From the NCBI RefSeq assembly GCF_000526415.1, contig NZ_JAGA01000003.1, positions 682,001 through 746,000 on the forward strand: a stretch of 64,000 nucleotides of DNA. Direction: 5' to 3'. The notes beneath the pieces were generated by a model. It was not told the DNA's origin. It made no database searches and saw only the letters and a program-made list of their open reading frames with translations. Shown here in pieces: positions 45,730-53,302 of this stretch. A program made the translations under genes and the position numbers. The stretch comes from Kallotenue papyrolyticum (lineage in GTDB: Bacteria > Chloroflexota > Chloroflexia > Chloroflexales > Kallotenuaceae). Within the stretch, counting starts at the first letter, position 1. Each line of letters starts with the position of its first letter.

Positions 45730-46659
45730 TCAACGCTCCTGACTTAGGCGCTGGATCGGCAGGATCACCACGACCACCAGCACCATGAGCATGACTGCCA
45801 GTGCCGATGCCAAACCGATTTCGCGCTGCGTAAAGGCGAGGATATAAATTTGAATACCGGGCACTGCCGTCGCGTTGCCTGGACCTCCTCCAGTAGCAAC
45901 ATAAACGATATCGAAAGCTGCCAGCGCGGCGATGACCGTAACTGTCAGACACACCCCGATCTCATAGCGTAGCAGCGGTACGGTGATGGTCATCAACTCC
46001 CTAAACCATCCCGCTCCATCGATACGTGCTGCTTCATACAAGGCTTGATCGATCTTGGTCATGCCGGTCAACAGGAGCACAGCACAAAACCCTAGCAACA
46101 CCCAAACGCCGATCACCCCAACAGCAGGAAGAGCGGTATCGAAATCAGCCAACCAGGCCCGCGTGAATGCTCCAAGCCCAAGCGCAGCGAGCATCTCATT
46201 GATCAGTCCCGAACGCGACAGCAACCACCCCCAGATAATCCCGGCAGCCACAAGTGGAATAACTTGCGGCAGAAACAAAAGCGTTCTGGCAAGTGTTCCA
46301 AAGCGTCCAAGCGCCACGCGATACATTACGTTCGCGGTAACCAATCCAAGAGTCACAGGAATAAGACTGAACCAAACCACGAGCCAGAAGGCGTTGATTA
46401 TGGTTCCTAGCAGATCGGGAACCTGGAAGACAGTAACATAGTTATCGAGACCCACCCAGGTCATCGGACCGATGCCATCCCAGTCGAAGAAGGAGTAGAT
46501 AATGGTCAGCATCAGCGGCAGCAGCACGAAGACGCCATAGACGAGCAGGGCGGGCAACGCGAACAACCAGCCAACCAGGGCCTCACGGCGAGCTTGCCCC
46601 TGGTGAACAGACTGCCGTGAGGCCACAAGCACCGGAGGAGAGTCGTTGGAAGCCATCAT
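45730..46659 (-). CDS. Sugar ABC transporter permease (MalF type)
   Basis: A permease of about 309 residues with six helices. The first helix is LFALPALLVYGVFVLLPLMLTIIYSFFDWDG, typical of MalF-type subunits, and the EAA motif is ALYEAARIDGAGWFRELMTITVPLL. The start is uncertain: 46659 has GGTGGT nine bases upstream; GTG 46689 is the longest choice. It lies between the binding protein and the second permease gene. No ATP-binding subunit is encoded here, so a shared MsmX-like ATPase is likely. Confidence 0.9.
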   Translation of the reverse strand: MMASNDSPPVLVASRQSVHQGQARREALVGWLFALPALLVYGVFVLLPLMLTIIYSFFDWDGIGPMTWVGLDNYVTVFQVPDLLGTIINAFWLVVWFSLIPVTLGLVTANVMYRVALGRFGTLARTLLFLPQVIPLVAAGIIWGWLLSRSGLINEMLAALGLGAFTRAWLADFDTALPAVGVIGVWVLLGFCAVLLLTGMTKIDQALYEAARIDGAGWFRELMTITVPLLRYEIGVCLTVTVIAALAAFDIVYVATGGGPGNATAVPGIQIYILAFTQREIGLASALAVMLMVLVVVVILPIQRLSQER

Positions 46660-46695
46660 CGAAGGCATACCACCATGATTACTACGCACGGCGAA

Positions 46696-48114
46696 TTATT
46701 CGCGTGAAAGTTCACGCAAATACTCTGCCTGAACCGCTTTCAGCAGCCCTGCAGCATCCTGTCGTCCGCCAACCATCTTTTGAAGCTCAGGCGTCCAACC
46801 CTGAGCAAAGATCGCGCTCGTTGCATTGGCAATAAAATCCATCGCCGTGCCTGCCTCGTTAATAACGGCTCCAGCGGCGAGAGTCTCGCTAGTGATTGAG
46901 CCCTTAGCTACACTCGGCATTGCAGCATCTGCTGGCCCTCCTGGATTCGATCCACCAACGGAGACATTGATCTGGCGCGCCGTCGGATCGGTCGCAACCC
47001 AGTTCAAGAAGAAAGCGGCACAGTCGGCATGTTTGGCCTGAGCCGCGATCCCGAAGGTGAGCGGCGCCGACATGGCTGCCGGAGGCTTGTCAGCGGTCGC
47101 GGGTGGCATCAGGAAAAATCCGATCTTGCCGGGCATGTGTTTATCATAGTTGGCATTCTCCCAATCGCCATTAAAGGTGAAGACACCCTCACCCTTGACA
47201 AACCGCGCATTAGAGTCGGTGTACTCGATAGCGTTGATGTCAGGTGGAAAGTAGCCGTTGCGGATCCATTGTTCGAGGTGCCGAGCAGCTTCCAGGTTTG
47301 AAGGCGTATCGATGGTCGCTCCCTCCTTCTGGAAGATCCAGTCGTTGATTGGCTCGATCGGACCAATCGAGGCCATCAGCGCTTGGAGTGGAAACGCAAG
47401 GCCCATACCGCTTTTGGCGCTCCCCCATTGCATAATCGGCAGCAGCCCAGCAGCCTTGGCCTTGGCCAGGACATTCTCGAACTCAGCCAGCGTTTTAGGT
47501 GGCTGAGTCATACCAATACGCGCCGCGAGCTCCTTGTTATAGTAAACACCGGTCAGGCTATAGTTGAGCCCCATGGCATAGAGCGAGCCCGAACCACGCG
47601 TACCATCAACAGCTACGCGTGCTTGATTAAGTTGCGGAACTGGCCAGGAGTTCCAGCCAAAGGCTTCGGCATAGCCGTCCAAGTTCTTCAACAAGCCTTC
47701 TTTGGCAAACGAAACCAGGGTTGGTAACCGAATCAAATCTGGAGGATTATCACCGGAGAGCAGACGAGGTGTCGCGTTGATCAGATTGGTGAACTGATCC
47801 TGCTTGATGTCCCAAGTGACATGTGGGTATTGCTTGGTAAATTCGTCGGTAAGCCGAAACGGCAGCTCGAAGCCCGTCTCAAAGTAGGCATTGAGTGTCA
47901 CCGGCTGTGTCCCACAACCCGGCAGTCCTGCCACTGTCGTTGCCGCCGGTGCCGTGCCCGTCACCGTTGTCGACGTAACTGCGGCGGTTGTTGGGCTGGA
48001 ATCAGTCGTTGATTGCTCGCTTGTCGCCCTAGATCGAACCTGTCCTCCACAAGCCGCCAAGACTAGACTGATCAGGACGGCAATCATCAGTAACGAAATG
48101 GACCTGGCCCGCAT
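46696..48114 (-). CDS. Sugar ABC transporter substrate-binding lipoprotein
   Basis: A 472-residue extracytoplasmic solute-binding protein of the MalE/UgpB type. Signal peptide with lipobox LVLAAC; Cys22 becomes the lipid-anchored N terminus. A Ser/Thr-rich linker follows (residues 26-62). The binding domain includes VTLNAYFETGFELPFRLTDEFTKQYPHV and FTFNGDWENANYDKHMP. It has a strong ribosome site (GAGGAGG) and a LacI-type operator about 170 bases upstream. The sugar is not readable. Confidence 0.92.
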   Translation of the reverse strand: MRARSISLLMIAVLISLVLAACGGQVRSRATSEQSTTDSSPTTAAVTSTTVTGTAPAATTVAGLPGCGTQPVTLNAYFETGFELPFRLTDEFTKQYPHVTWDIKQDQFTNLINATPRLLSGDNPPDLIRLPTLVSFAKEGLLKNLDGYAEAFGWNSWPVPQLNQARVAVDGTRGSGSLYAMGLNYSLTGVYYNKELAARIGMTQPPKTLAEFENVLAKAKAAGLLPIMQWGSAKSGMGLAFPLQALMASIGPIEPINDWIFQKEGATIDTPSNLEAARHLEQWIRNGYFPPDINAIEYTDSNARFVKGEGVFTFNGDWENANYDKHMPGKIGFFLMPPATADKPPAAMSAPLTFGIAAQAKHADCAAFFLNWVATDPTARQINVSVGGSNPGGPADAAMPSVAKGSITSETLAAGAVINEAGTAMDFIANATSAIFAQGWTPELQKMVGGRQDAAGLLKAVQAEYLRELSRE

Positions 48115-48118
48115 AGCG

Positions 48119-48184
48119 CTATCCTCCTCGTGTATAATCAGCCGGAACGACTACCCTACCCAATCGATGAGCATACGTGATCAA
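48119..48184 (-). CDS. Possible 21-codon leader peptide upstream of the binding protein
   Basis: AAGGAGGTGA, a perfect anti-16S match, sits five bases before TTG 48184. The frame (starting ITYAHRLGR) runs 21 codons and ends with TAG inside the GAGGAGG ribosome site of the binding-protein gene. This suggests a leader that couples translation, or a standby ribosome site. The start codon is rare, so the call is tentative. Confidence 0.4.
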   Translation of the reverse strand: MITYAHRLGRVVVPADYTRGG

Positions 48185-48277
48185 TGTCACCTCCTTGTCA
48201 TGATGATGGCTGAGCGATAATTGCAAGCCGCTAGAGCGCGCTCATAGCAGCACCTCCAACGACACCCACCTGTATCT

Positions 48278-48308
48278 GAAATACTTTCCCCCTAACGGAA
48301 ACTCTTTC
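48278..48308. promoter_or_regulatory. Paired LacI-type operators of the sugar importer operon
   Basis: Two copies of GAAA-N3-TTTC: GAAATACTTTC at 48278-48288 and GAAACTCTTTC at 48298-48308, 20 bases start to start, about two helical turns. They lie between the LacI-family gene and the importer operon that it most likely controls. Confidence 0.6.
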
Positions 48309-48373
48309 AATCAAAGAACGGGCGTGTTCCTGTGTACACTACCGCTCTATAACGATGCTTATATCCTCCGCTA

Positions 48374-49381
48374 TCAGGCTGTCGTGCGTTGTATGATGCT
48401 CACCGGGATATCGATCCGTTGTGGAGGTTGTGGTTCCTTGCCAATCCGAGAAAGCAGCACTTCCACAGCGAGTTGCCCACGCTTTTTGAGCTGGGTATCG
48501 ATAGTTGTCAAACCAAGAAACTCGGCAACTTCGATGTTGTCACACCCCATGACAGCTAGGTCGCCAGGAACAGCGAGCCCAGCCTCTCGCGCCGCGCTGA
48601 GAACACCGATCGCTTCTGTATCACTAGCAGCGAAGATCGCGGTTGGCGGATCGGGTAGGTTGAGAAGTCGTCGCGCTTGCTCACGAGCATAGGGCATGCC
48701 AAAGTGGTCACGACCGACATACGCATCCGGCAAGGGTATACCGGCCTCAGCTAAACGCTGCCGAAAGCCGTCAAGTTTCATACTAGCTGTATCGCGTAGA
48801 AACTCCGGAGCACCACGATCCCCAACAAAGGCAAGACGTCGGTGCCCTTGTGCTAAAAGGTAGTCAGCAGCTAGGCGGCCAATCGACGAGACCTGCTCCA
48901 CGACAATACTACTGAAAGCCTCAACATGATCGGCTTCGGGATCGGTGAGCTGCACCACCGGAAGACGATGGGCTTGTAGGCGCCGTACAGCTTCATCATT
49001 GAGTGGAAAGTGCAGCACGATTAAGCCGTCAATCATGGCTGGCAAGACAGCATTCATAAGCACGGCATCACGCTGAGCTGTCGTTGTAGCATCATAGATG
49101 ACTAGCTCATACGCTTGACCAGTGAGATGCGCGCGAATGCCATTGAGCAGATCGACGAAGGATGCTGATGTAAGAAAGGGGGTCAGAACACCAATGCGGC
49201 CCAAGAGTTTGCGAGCACGCGTTCTTGCCTCGACCTTCGGCACAAAGCCCAACTCTTCAATAGCGGCGAGCACACGACGACGCGTCTCTGGCGCAACCTT
49301 GTCGGGGGTGTTAAGCACGCGAGAAACCGTTGCAATTCCTACACCAGCACGTCGCGACACGTCGTAAATCGTTACCTTCAC
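48374..49381 (-). CDS. LacI-family transcriptional regulator
   Basis: A 335-residue repressor. The N-terminal helix-turn-helix and hinge are TIYDVSRRAGVGIATVSRVLNTPDKVAPETRRRVL, followed by a periplasmic-binding-protein-like sugar domain (RIGVLTPFLTSASFVDLLNGI..., LAVMGCDNIEVAEF). GTG 49381 is the likely start (GAGG upstream); TTG 49384 precedes it. It lies upstream of the sugar importer on the same strand, with candidate operators between them. Confidence 0.93.
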   Translation of the reverse strand: MKVTIYDVSRRAGVGIATVSRVLNTPDKVAPETRRRVLAAIEELGFVPKVEARTRARKLLGRIGVLTPFLTSASFVDLLNGIRAHLTGQAYELVIYDATTTAQRDAVLMNAVLPAMIDGLIVLHFPLNDEAVRRLQAHRLPVVQLTDPEADHVEAFSSIVVEQVSSIGRLAADYLLAQGHRRLAFVGDRGAPEFLRDTASMKLDGFRQRLAEAGIPLPDAYVGRDHFGMPYAREQARRLLNLPDPPTAIFAASDTEAIGVLSAAREAGLAVPGDLAVMGCDNIEVAEFLGLTTIDTQLKKRGQLAVEVLLSRIGKEPQPPQRIDIPVSIIQRTTA

Positions 49382-49610
49382 CAATCTACCTCTGCGATCG
49401 TATAATGTTTTGGAAGGACTTTACTTATATTGAAAGCTCTTCCCATTGTATGCTACCTGGCCGAGCTTGTCAAGGAGAGACGTACACGCATGATCACGAG
49501 CGGGTTCTATCCTGGCAACCGCGCACCGCCTACGAACCATGGTCCGCTGTCTTCCAGCAGAGCAAGCCCAGTAGATTGGATGGTGCGCTTGGTGGACGGG
49601 CGTAGGCCAC

Positions 49611-49655
49611 TTGCGCCATCCCGTCCAGCAGCCTATACTTTGCACGAATGTGCAA
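49611..49655 (+). promoter_or_regulatory. Promoter and operator of the SorC-family regulator gene
   Basis: TTGCGC (49611-49616), 17-base spacer, TATACT (49634-49639), followed immediately by the palindrome TTGCAC-GAAT-GTGCAA (49640-49655). The operator overlaps the transcription start, which fits autoregulation. A matching site lies at 50715-50728. Confidence 0.72.
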
Positions 49656-49677
49656 GCAATGAACGATTGGGAATCCT

Positions 49678-50634
49678 ATGGCCGATAACCGTGATGAACT
49701 CCTCGCCTATGTCGCTACGCAGTACTACCTGCATGACAAGAGCCAGCAAGATATTGCCGATCAACTAGATATCTCGCGCTCGAACATCTCGCGCATGCTC
49801 AAAGAGGCACGCGAGCGAGGCATCGTCGAAATCGTCATTCGGCACCCCTTGCAGCGTGTTGTTGGACTCGAACAGCAGCTCATCGAACTGTTCGGTCTTC
49901 AGGAGGCCGGCGTTGTGTTGAGCGATCCTGCCGATCCCAAGCGGACGTTAGGGCGCGCGGCAGAGCTGGCCGCACGCATCCTGGAACAACGGCTTGAAGA
50001 TGGGCAGATCCTTGGCATCTCCTGGGGTACGGCAGTGCACGCCACCGCAAACGCATTTGCTCCCCGGCGCCACTATGATGTCGAGGTGGTGCAGTTGATG
50101 GGCGGAGTAGGTCCTACCGAACCGATGATCGATGGGCCGGCGTTGGCCCAGCGCTTTGCCCAACGCCTCAGCCACCGCTATCGCTACCTGCATGCGCCAC
50201 TCGTGGTTGATACACCCGAAGTGGCGCAGGCCCTGCTTGCCCAACGCAACAATGCTGAAACGCTGGAAGTTGCCCGACGGGCACAGATCGCCCTGGTTGG
50301 CATCGGCGCGCTCGACCCGGCCGTGTCAAGCCTGCTGCGCGCCGGCTACCTGTCGCGCGCGGAGTTTGATGCTATTCGCGAACGTGGCGTCGTCGGTGAT
50401 GTTTGTGCCCGCCACTTTGACGTGTATGGACAGCCGATTGTGCCCGAGCTCGATCGACGTATCATCAGCATCTCCTGGGAGGACTTGACGGCTATTCCAA
50501 CCGTCATTGGCGTTGCCTGTGGTGAACCGAAAGCCTTCGCGATCCTGGGAGCGCTGCGCAGTGGTCTGCTTGATGTGCTGGTAACCGACTCACTCACCGC
50601 CGAGAGCCTGCTGCGTCTGGCGACAACCGGATAA
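49678..50634 (+). CDS. SorC/DeoR-family sugar-responsive regulator
   Basis: A 318-residue regulator. The N-terminal helix-turn-helix reads SQQDIADQLDISRSNISRMLKEARERGIV (about residues 22-50). The C-terminal effector domain resembles sugar-phosphate isomerases (ILGISWGTAVHATANAF, VVQLMGGVGPTE, GVGALDP-like IGIGALDP). Members such as SorC, DeoR of Bacillus and EryD respond to phosphorylated sugars or polyols. It is transcribed towards the PTS operon, with shared operator sequences at both promoters. Confidence 0.92.
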   Translation: MADNRDELLAYVATQYYLHDKSQQDIADQLDISRSNISRMLKEARERGIVEIVIRHPLQRVVGLEQQLIELFGLQEAGVVLSDPADPKRTLGRAAELAARILEQRLEDGQILGISWGTAVHATANAFAPRRHYDVEVVQLMGGVGPTEPMIDGPALAQRFAQRLSHRYRYLHAPLVVDTPEVAQALLAQRNNAETLEVARRAQIALVGIGALDPAVSSLLRAGYLSRAEFDAIRERGVVGDVCARHFDVYGQPIVPELDRRIISISWEDLTAIPTVIGVACGEPKAFAILGALRSGLLDVLVTDSLTAESLLRLATTG

Positions 50635-50663
50635 AGCTTGTTGCCTTGCTTGGCGAGACCCCC

Positions 50664-50728
50664 TTGACAAAATCTCAACCTTTGTTTTATGATAGTGAAC
50701 AAACGTGAAAATCATGCACATATGTGCA
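50664..50728 (+). promoter_or_regulatory. Promoter and operator of the PTS operon
   Basis: TTGACA (50664-50669), 18-base spacer, TATGAT (50688-50693), and downstream a perfect palindrome TGCACATATGTGCA (50715-50728). The palindrome with the following AAG repeats the site before the SorC-family gene (TGCAC..ATGTGCAAG in both). Confidence 0.75.
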
Positions 50729-50747
50729 AGACGAAAGGCAAGCCACG

Positions 50748-51140
50748 ATGGAATACCTGTTCCTGGTTGTCGCGGTTGCCTGGTCGCTACAGCTGCTTGG
50801 CTCTTACTGGCAACTCCAACGCTTTCATCGGCGGCTCGCTGAACTCCGACGTTTGGGCCGCTGCGCTGTCGGCATGAGCGGCAATCGCTGGCGTGGGCGC
50901 ACGTATGGCGTGCTCTGCCTCAACCCACACAACCAGGTTGTTCATGCGGCGGTGTTTGATGGGCTAACCGTCTTTGCGCATCTACGCCCACTGCCACAAC
51001 TGGAGGGCATGCACCTCGACGCCATCGTTACGTCAGCAACTCCTCCTGCCGGCGTACGTGGCGCCCAATGGCAAGCATTGCAACATGCTGCCCAGTTCTT
51101 CACAACCCGGTCAAACGCTCCCGACTTGCGTTCGTCCTGA
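50748..51140 (+). CDS. gutM: Glucitol operon activator GutM
   Basis: A 130-residue protein with one N-terminal membrane-spanning helix (LFLVVAVAWSLQLLGSYWQ) followed by a GutM domain (FHRRLAELRRLGRCAVGMSGNRW...LCLNPHNQVVHAAVFDGLTVFA). GutM is an accessory activator or component of glucitol PTS operons. It heads this operon, as is common in bacteria outside the enterics. The start ATG 50748 has GAAAGG upstream. Confidence 0.88.
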   Translation: MEYLFLVVAVAWSLQLLGSYWQLQRFHRRLAELRRLGRCAVGMSGNRWRGRTYGVLCLNPHNQVVHAAVFDGLTVFAHLRPLPQLEGMHLDAIVTSATPPAGVRGAQWQALQHAAQFFTTRSNAPDLRSS

Positions 51141-51235
51141 GGCACAAAGCCTTTGCCTGATAGCTGATAGATAGCACGAAAGGAGGTTCTCTCAAGGCGA
51201 TCGGTCGATCTTCATCTAGCCAAAAGGGGGCGTGT

Positions 51236-51883
51236 ATGAACAACCTGGCATGGTCTTTCGTGCTGTTGGCGAATGCGTTGCAACAGCAAGTTGAACGCAC
51301 CTTCCGAGAGGCGCCGTTGGAGTGGCTCGGCACGCACTTCATCGGCATGTTTCAGCAAGGCGGCCAGACCTTTGTCTCGCTGGTGACCGGTATCATCCCC
51401 ACGCTGATTGTGCTGCTGACCGGGGTGAACGCCCTGATTAGGCTGATCGGTCCGGAACGCATCGACCGTGTCGGCGAATGGGCAGCACGACCTGGCCTGA
51501 TCTACTACCCGGTCCGGTACATCCTGCTGCCTTTCCTGGCGGTTTTCTTCCTCACCAATCCGATGGCCTACACCATGGGCCGCTTTCTGCCGGAGCGCTT
51601 CAAGCCGGCCTTCTACGACGCAGCGGTATCGTTTGTGCACCCACCTCTGGGATTGTTCCCGCACGTCAACCCCGGCGAGTTGTTCGTCTGGCTCGGCATC
51701 GCCGCCGGCATCCAAGCGCTGGGTCTGCCGCTCGTGCCGCTGGCGATTCGCTATCTCTTGGTCGGACTGGTGGTGATCTTTATTCGCGGCATTGTGACGG
51801 AGCGCATCACCGCTATTCTGATGGCGCGGCGCGCTGCGCAGCAGGTCGAAGTGAGCGCTGAAGGATCGGAGGTAGCGGCATGA
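51236..51883 (+). CDS. srlA: PTS glucitol/sorbitol-type permease EIIC subunit
   Basis: A 215-residue membrane protein similar over its whole length to E. coli Srl[60 protein letters not shown]. It forms half of the transport channel. The start has AAAGGGGG upstream. Its last codons overlap the next gene (ATGA). Confidence 0.94.
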   Translation: MNNLAWSFVLLANALQQQVERTFREAPLEWLGTHFIGMFQQGGQTFVSLVTGIIPTLIVLLTGVNALIRLIGPERIDRVGEWAARPGLIYYPVRYILLPFLAVFFLTNPMAYTMGRFLPERFKPAFYDAAVSFVHPPLGLFPHVNPGELFVWLGIAAGIQALGLPLVPLAIRYLLVGLVVIFIRGIVTERITAILMARRAAQQVEVSAEGSEVAA

Positions 51884-52425
51884 ACACGTTCAACGCGTTC
51901 CTGACAACCATCGGACGTGGCGTTGGTGGCGTTGTCGGCGCACTGTACCAGGCAGGTCGCGAAGCGATCGATCAGGTCATCGCCAACATTCTGCCGTTCA
52001 TGGCCTTTATCAGCCTGGTGATCGGCATCATTCTCTACACCGGCATCGGCGACTGGTTCGCGCGCCTGCTCGCGCCCCTCGCGGGTTCACTGATCGGGCT
52101 GGTGATCCTGTCGCTGATCATCGGCTTTCCCGTGCTCTCGCCACTACTCGGTCCCGGCGCGGTGATCGCCCAGGTGATTGGTACCTTGCTGGGCGCAACG
52201 CTGCTGGCCAACGGCACGATCCCGCCACAGTATGCGCTGCCAGCGCTGTTTGCGATCAACCCGCAGGTCGGCTGTGACTTCATTCCGGTGGGCCTGGCCC
52301 TGGGCGAGGCCGAGCCTGAAACGGTGGAGGTCGGCGTGCCCGCGGTGCTGTTTTCGCGCTTCATCACCGGACCGCTGGCCGTAGTGATCGCCTGGCTGGC
52401 CAGCTTCGGCCTGTACGCCAACTAG
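51880..52425 (+). CDS. srlE: PTS glucitol-type second EIIC domain (SrlE C-terminal part)
   Basis: A 181-residue membrane protein matching the C-terminal half of E. coli Srl[75 protein letters not shown]. In E. coli this domain is fused behind the EIIB domain; here EIIB is a separate gene placed after it. The start overlaps srlA. Confidence 0.92.
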   Translation: MNTFNAFLTTIGRGVGGVVGALYQAGREAIDQVIANILPFMAFISLVIGIILYTGIGDWFARLLAPLAGSLIGLVILSLIIGFPVLSPLLGPGAVIAQVIGTLLGATLLANGTIPPQYALPALFAINPQVGCDFIPVGLALGEAEPETVEVGVPAVLFSRFITGPLAVVIAWLASFGLYAN

Positions 52426-52496
52426 CTGCGGAGCTGGGACACGCCGTCCATCTGCTCATAGGGAACGTGTCCCTCCGCATCCAAAGGAGGATACGC

Positions 52497-52880
52497 ATGA
52501 GCGAAGAGAAACAATACCGCAAGGTCAAGATCACGGCAGGCCGTGGTGGCTGGGGTGGACCGCTGATCATTGAGCCCAAGCCGGGCAGAGATCTGATCTA
52601 TTCCGTCACCGGTGGTGGGATTCACCCCATCGCCGCCAAGATCGCCGAATTGACCGGCGGGCGCGCCTTTGACGGCTTCAAATCCAAGGCCGATTTCAAT
52701 CAGATCGCGGTCGCGGTGATTGACTGCGGCGGGACGGCGCGGGTTGGGGTCTATCCCATGAAGAAGGTCCTGACGGTAGATGTCCATGCGACGCGTCCGT
52801 CGGGACCACTGATGCGCTTCATCACACCCGATCTGTTTGTTTCGGGCGTCAAGGAAGAGAACATCCAGGTGATCGAATGA
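52497..52880 (+). CDS. srlE: PTS glucitol-type EIIB subunit (SrlE N-terminal part)
   Basis: A 127-residue cytoplasmic protein matching the N-terminal domain of E. coli SrlE. The phosphorylated Cys77 is in VAVIDCGGTARVG; TAGRGGWGGPL, GRAFDGFKSK and FVSGVKEENIQVIE are family blocks. The ribosome site AAAGGAGG is nearly perfect. Its stop overlaps the EIIA start. Confidence 0.93.
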   Translation: MSEEKQYRKVKITAGRGGWGGPLIIEPKPGRDLIYSVTGGGIHPIAAKIAELTGGRAFDGFKSKADFNQIAVAVIDCGGTARVGVYPMKKVLTVDVHATRPSGPLMRFITPDLFVSGVKEENIQVIE

Positions 52881-53302
52881 ATATAGCGCAGGCATCGCCG
52901 ATCTATGAGCTGACGGTCACGGCGATCGGGCCACTCGTCGCCGAGTTCACCGAGGCGGGGATCTGGGTCTTGTTCCACGAGAGTGTGCCTGAAGAGCTGG
53001 CCGAGTTCGCGATCCTGCACCGGGCCGCGCCGCCACGCGCTCCGCTCGCGCCGGGACACACGCTGCAGATCGAGCAGGACCAGTACCGCATCACCGCGGT
53101 GGGAGCGGTCGCCAACCACAACCTGCGCGAGCTCGGTCATCTTGTGCTCAAAGCCAACGGCGCGACCGAGGCAGAACTGCCCGGCGATGTCTGCGTTGAG
53201 GCGCGGCCCCTGCCCCAACCCAGGATCGGTATGCGACTGTGGGTGTGGGCCAACGGCGAGGAGGTGGGCGATGGGGCTGTACGAGCAGTTGATCGAGCGT
53301 GA
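52877..53302 (+). CDS. srlB: PTS glucitol-type EIIA subunit
   Basis: A 141-residue cytoplasmic phosphocarrier. The likely phospho-acceptor is His48 in EFAILHRAAPP; ITAVGAVANHNLRELGHLVLKANG and EAELPGDVCV are conserved in SrlB. It receives phosphate from HPr and passes it to EIIB Cys77. It overlaps the following oxidoreductase gene by 32 bases. Confidence 0.92.
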   Translation: MNIAQASPIYELTVTAIGPLVAEFTEAGIWVLFHESVPEELAEFAILHRAAPPRAPLAPGHTLQIEQDQYRITAVGAVANHNLRELGHLVLKANGATEAELPGDVCVEARPLPQPRIGMRLWVWANGEEVGDGAVRAVDRA

